Made by a program: the position numbers and the translations under genes
NCBI GenBank assembly: GCA_034008185.1
Contig: CM067082.1
Coordinates: 86,613,684 to 86,677,683 of the forward strand
Direction of reading: 5' to 3'
Source of the DNA: Gorsachius magnificus
Taxonomy: Eukaryota > Chordata > Aves > Pelecaniformes > Ardeidae
DNA: 64,000 nucleotides
Notes under the pieces: generated by a model
What the model saw: the letters and a program-made list of their open reading frames with translations, nothing else
Told to the model about the DNA's origin: nothing
Database searches by the model: none
Part shown: one piece after another, positions 59,996 to 64,000 of the stretch
How positions within the stretch are numbered: position 1 is the first letter of the stretch
Layout of the letters: every line of letters begins with the position of its first letter

Positions 59996-60379
59996 TCATT
60001 CAGCTGTTGTCCCAGCTCTCCAAAACTCTCCATTTTTATGGTTAGCCCCAATTTGCTGCCACAGGATTTTGCTGTAGTTCCTATTTACACGCAGTATTAT
60101 CCGAGTACCAAGTTTTATGAGGGCTGTCAGTTTCCAGATATGAAATCTGAGCCTGCTCATTCTTTTCCAGTGTGGTTGGGTAATGTGGTGTTCATCATAG
60201 GAGAGGACTAATGATACCAGCTCTACTGAATCACTGCCTGCAAGTAGGCACCATGCATATTCCCTCTCTTTTGCTGTGTCAATAACCTGGAGTCTTGACC
60301 AGAAACATCGGCCATGGATGTGCGGACTGTGGCGAATCATGTCCATTGGCTGGTGGATCAGGGGTTTAACAGCTAACAC
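59996..60379 (-). CDS. Open frame of 127 codons, unrecognised
   Basis: This is the longest frame in the AT-rich right-hand third, running uninterrupted on the minus strand. The peptide has an ordinary composition with several Trp, His and Arg (for example HIHGRCFWSRLQVIDTAKE and YDEHHITQPHWKRMSRL). No domain is recognised. The complementary plus-strand frame in the same codon register is open from 60005 to TAA at 60209-60211. It follows a strong acceptor (cttactttctcttcattcag, ending 60003) and contains a donor-like TTGG|GTAATG at 60179. Only one of the two can be meaningful, and both may be chance. The start codon is not an ATG in good context. Confidence 0.18.
   Translation of the reverse strand: MLAVKPLIHQPMDMIRHSPHIHGRCFWSRLQVIDTAKEREYAWCLLAGSDSVELVSLVLSYDEHHITQPHWKRMSRLRFHIWKLTALIKLGTRIILRVNRNYSKILWQQIGANHKNGEFWRAGTTAE
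60004..60179 (+). CDS. Candidate plus-strand exon opposite the minus frame
   Basis: A strong acceptor ends at 60003, and one leading base is followed by 58 open codons to the donor-like GTAATG (the frame itself is open to 60211). The peptide includes PQDFAVVPIYTQYYPSTKF and PDMKSEPAHSFPVWLG. The MKSEP piece resembles a sumoylation consensus but that alone means little. The donor is weak. No family is recognised. It overlaps the minus-strand frame at 59996-60379. Confidence 0.2.
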
Positions 60380-63225
60380 AAAAATATCAGGCAGGATTTT
60401 TACTGTTTAAGTCTGTGCCCAGAGAACGACAGACTAGACCTTCTGAGGTGAATCATACCCACTTCCAGCAGAAACCACAGTTCAGAATTTCATGTCACTT
60501 TGGAGACTATTTGCTGCTCAGTTCTTTATTGTGTATAACTACAACCATAGCAAAGCTCCTGTAAATACCAGGAAAAAATTAACAGGAAACAAAAGCAAGC
60601 TTACTTTTCAGTCAAGAGAGAGCTTTCATGCAACTTTCTAGTCTTATTTAGCACGCGTGTGTGTAGGGGGATAAGTAATTGCAGAGGACATTGGTGTCCT
60701 TCAGCAGATGTTATTTTTACATGTGGACCACTGCTCAGAAAACTCTGGGGTGAATTAATCACATTCATTTTTATGTATATTTAAATCAGGCTTTACATCC
60801 AAATCTCTAGAGGTAGAAAGCTAGTGTTCCAATCCACTGTGCTACTGGGCGCCTTAGCAGTGTTCTCCTCAGCCCTTGGATTGCCTTCTGTATGATTCCT
60901 ATTCTAGTGACGTTAGGCTCCACCCTCAGGCTTTTTCTTGTTTCTTGGTTTCTTTGCATTTGACCGCTTTTTAAATAATTCTGCTGAACTACTCAGGCTG
61001 CAAATTTGCACTCTAGGAATTACCTTTAGCCTCTTCTGAGAGAGAAAGGTCATGGGGTAAAACAGACAGCTTAATGAAACAAACTCAGGAGGTCTATGTG
61101 AAGTGAGTACATAAAACTGTTCAGAAAATTATTAGAGAAAATCTTATTTGCAGTTGCGATTTAGTCAAAATTAATAGCTGAGAAGATTATTCCACCAGTG
61201 AGTTTAGGGAGGCACAGCAATCTATTATCAGTTCACAAGACGTTGCAGGAAAAATGCTGCATGACTGTTAGGATTTCAGGATGTTTTCATAGACATTAAT
61301 CCCAAACAATTTCATCTTTTGCTGTCAGCAGATGGACCACTGTTTGCAAGCTGAAAATTTGGAATTTAAATATTTGCTGCCCTTTCTGGTTACCTGTAGT
61401 TCTTCTGAGGAAGAGGCTGATGTCTGTGCCCCGTTCTTAGAAAACATTTGTTTCAAGAGTCGAGATTTCCATTCAGTGAATCATTTCAGGTAACAGCTTT
61501 CTTACGCTCATTTTAATAATAGTGGTTTGGGGTTTTTTTCCTTTTCAAGTTTCATTTTAGATAGAGCACGGTCCTATCTGACCACCAACGTAATTGAAAA
61601 GAAACAAAATATTGTATGTTTAGTAGCATATCTACCCTGTCTACCAAATCTTTCCTCTCTAGATGAGAGTTTTCACCTTCTTTGTATTGCACAGGGGGAA
61701 ACAAGATTATGAAACGTTATCTATTATACGAGTTGAAGACAGGAATGGAGAAAAATGTATTGAGAATAATTCCTTCTCAAGAGTCCTTTATTTAAAATTA
61801 ATAGAAGTGAATGCTTCTGTCAATATTAGGACTTAAATGCTCTTATCCACATTTTCCTAATATTCACACGCTTTGCAAATACTGAGTTTTCTTTTTGTGG
61901 AAGGAAGTATTTTCTTACATGACAGCTCCAGAAATGGTCTAAAACACATCCCTGCCTTACACCCCTCTGGTCCACAAAGCTATCTTTTTCTGCCAGGAGA
62001 AACCTTCTGCTGACAGTTTTTGCTGTGGTTGTGGAAGTCATTTTATTATGTCAGTAGGAGAATCCCTTTTACCTGTCTTAATCCTGCCTCTGTTATGGAC
62101 AATCTGCTAATACAGCATGGCTGCTTTGACAAGCAAGGAGCTCTACTGGTGCAGTTACTTACACCCCTGTACGCTGCAGCAGAGGTACATCTACTCCCGA
62201 TACAATTTACATCAGAAAAACTGTGCTTTAGGCACCATGGCTTATCTTATCATTGTCCGAATGACACAAGCTGCACTGCTGAAAGTATAGTTCTGACTGC
62301 ATAACTGTGAGCATTTGCTGCTTTTGGTAGCATAGCTCCATTTTAACCTCAGTTGCAAATCATAGCCCTTCGTACATCTGACTAGCGTAAGCAGGCCTGC
62401 ACAACTTTATGGCATAGACCTGTCCTGAGGCAATTTTGCCCCTGGTTTAAGGAGGCACAAAGCACGATATAAGTAGGTACAAAAGCACTAGCATCTCTTC
62501 TCGGACTCATTTATCTGAGCCCTACCATTTTCCATTTCCCCCTCGATGCTTTGTCTACCATGTCCACTGGCCGGTGGTAGTTCGGTTCATCTCTTCTCTT
62601 CCCCAGATCCTGTCATTGCAGCCTCCCCAAAATTATATTAATCTCTGCCCTTGAAAGTTGTTTTTCCTTCCCTGCAGGATAACTGCTCCCTGCATACTTT
62701 CTTCATGACTGCTGCCTCACTTCCTATTTCTTCACTGCTCTGCTGCTTGCTGGCCTTTTCTGAATATTTTCTGCTGCTTTGTGGGGGCATCTCAAAGCTC
62801 TGTCTACCGTATATTCCCTGGACTGGTTGGGGTTTCCTTCTTCCCCACCCCCTTTTCTACTTGCACTCTTTGAGCTATAACTAGCTGTGGCATGTTAAGA
62901 AAATAAAACGTAGGCTGGAAAAATCAAGAGAAACATCCTAACAGCAAAATCTGCAAGAGTACAGACCAAGCTCCCAACAGAAGCTGTTGAATCCTCCCGC
63001 AACTGAGGATATTTAAAACTAAACCAAGACAGTACTGGAAAGTATATTGCAGAGAGCAATACTGTGGCAGTATTTTCCATCTCTAGCCTATAATGCCAAA
63101 AGACAGTAAGTAATGCTCCAGCTGGATATTGCTGCCTTCCTTCAGCTGCTGCTGTCTCTGCTGCTGCTACAGCAGCCCTTTGAACGACTGAACGCGAAGA
63201 AGTTGCTCTGAGTGTGAGCACTTAC
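60380..63225. other. AT-rich noncoding DNA, no supported gene
   Basis: Nothing firm except a faint MIR-like phrase at 60815-60852. Frames are short; no repeat family of recent origin is seen. Confidence 0.55.
60815..60852 (-). repeat. Possible MIR-type SINE relic
   Basis: "agtgttccaatccactgtgc" followed by "tactggg" resembles the reverse complement of the MIR 5' region ("gtgctctaaccactgtgc" type wording). Only about 35 bases; tentative. Confidence 0.3.
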
Positions 63226-63258
63226 TTTGTTTGTGAGAGGTTTCAGAATCAGCTCTCC
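63226..63258 (-). CDS. Weak small exon candidate
   Basis: On the minus strand an acceptor gtttccccgtgtctcatttgctag (exon base 63258) and a donor AACAAA|GTAAGTGC (exon base 63226) enclose 33 bases, 11 codons in one frame (GELILKPLTNK). The splice signals are good, but the segment is far too short to judge coding potential. Confidence 0.15.
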
Positions 63259-64000
63259 CTAGCAAATGAGACACGGGGAAACGCACAGCTGGCTTACTAC
63301 TTGCCTTCAGGAGGGAAAATAATCACATTTAGAGTAACAATCAATTAGGTGTGAGAGGCTGGGTGGTCAATAAGAATGAAACATGTCACGTTCAGTACCA
63401 AATCACGAGCTGGGCATTAAACATGAACTTCTTTTTGCACACCTGTGTTTTTTGCATTACCTGGCAACAAAAGCTGCTGGGCAGCAATACAGAGTTTTAA
63501 AAGAAATGAAAGTATTGCAGTGGGTGTTTTTGCTTGTCGTTGCTCTTTTTCCCACTCTGTCTCCACACAGACATGCTTGCACATGGGCTATACAACCTGT
63601 TTCTGAGGCTGTACATTAGTGATCACAGAACTGTTTGAGAATGTAAATGTCAAACATCTGCCTGCTAGTTTTTTCATGCTATGTTTTTAAACAGTCTGAG
63701 GAATAAGTAGGCTGTGCTCTTCCAAAATTTGCTAAGTAATTAAGTATGCAGAGGGGATCTTACTTAGTTTTATCCATGTAAAACGTACTATTTTTTTTTA
63801 ATCCTCCACTTTTAAGAATTTTTGTTACTGAAATTGTAATAACGCTCTGTTGTAGCCCTGTTGTTTGTTTTGGTTGCAAGGCTGAAGGACAAGTCAGTTG
63901 CTTACATATCACGTTAGCCATTCCCTACAGTTACCATTGTACATAGGACACAATGGTATATCCCATATACCTGAAAGAATAGGTTTCGGTTGTTGATCTT
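63259..64000. other. AT-rich noncoding DNA at the window end
   Basis: No gene, repeat family or RNA recognised. A T9 tract lies near 63791-63800. Confidence 0.5.

Noticed and set aside
1..64000. tRNA, rRNA, CRISPR array, operon or phage genes
   Set aside because: No tRNA box B context, no rRNA words, no regularly spaced direct repeats and no gene clusters. The sequence is vertebrate nuclear DNA.

Overview
This window is vertebrate nuclear DNA, almost certainly from a bird. The evidence is three families of signal. First, CR1 LINE 3' ends are present, with the avian terminal repeat (ATTCTATGA units) and the standard ORF2/3'UTR wording ("gttggaaaagacct", "gggacatggtttag"). Second, degenerate MIR-type SINE fragments are present. 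Third, the sequence has the texture of amniote noncoding DNA: scattered poly-A/T tracts, short GC-rich patches, splice-like motifs and no operons. There is no bacterial or phage gene in it. The open reading frames are short, overlap one another on both strands, and none matches a protein family I recognise.

Layout. 1-5.5 kb: mixed-GC noncoding DNA. 5.5-11.4 kb: AT-richer DNA with a possible conserved noncoding block (about 6.54-7.11 kb) and two plus-strand segments that look like exons (7.89 and 10.83 kb). 11.41-11.91 kb: 5'-truncated CR1 on the minus strand. 12-28 kb: long noncoding stretch with one well-framed minus-strand exon candidate (19.58-19.73 kb), a possible conserved block (20.7-21.2 kb) and a MIR relic (21.6 kb). 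28.3-29.7 kb: A-rich simple repeat followed by a CR1 inserted head-on into an older CR1. 27.9-28.2 and 30.7-31.0 kb: CpG-rich patches. 31-38.7 kb: noncoding, with a MIR relic at 35.2 kb. 38.73-38.93 kb: a CR1 of a different subfamily. 39.5-41.35 kb: exon-like segments running into the strongest CpG island of the window (about 40.69-41.33 kb), which has splice-donor-like sites on both strands. 44-50 kb: noncoding, with a hairpin at 46.9 kb and a GC-rich patch at 49.4-50.9 kb. 51-64 kb: AT-rich, intron-like or gene-desert-like DNA with several small exon candidates and a segment at 60.0-60.4 kb open on both strands.

Interpretation. The firm annotations are the CR1 insertions, the simple repeats and the 40.7-41.3 kb CpG island. 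The exon candidates rest only on an open frame between an acceptor-like and a donor-like signal. In 64 kb of vertebrate DNA many such matches occur by chance, so they carry low confidence and I name no gene. I did not find a convincing new biological system. The items most worth checking are the CpG island with its possible minus-strand first coding exon, the minus-strand exon candidate at 19.6 kb, the nested CR1 insertion and the hairpin at 46.9 kb.
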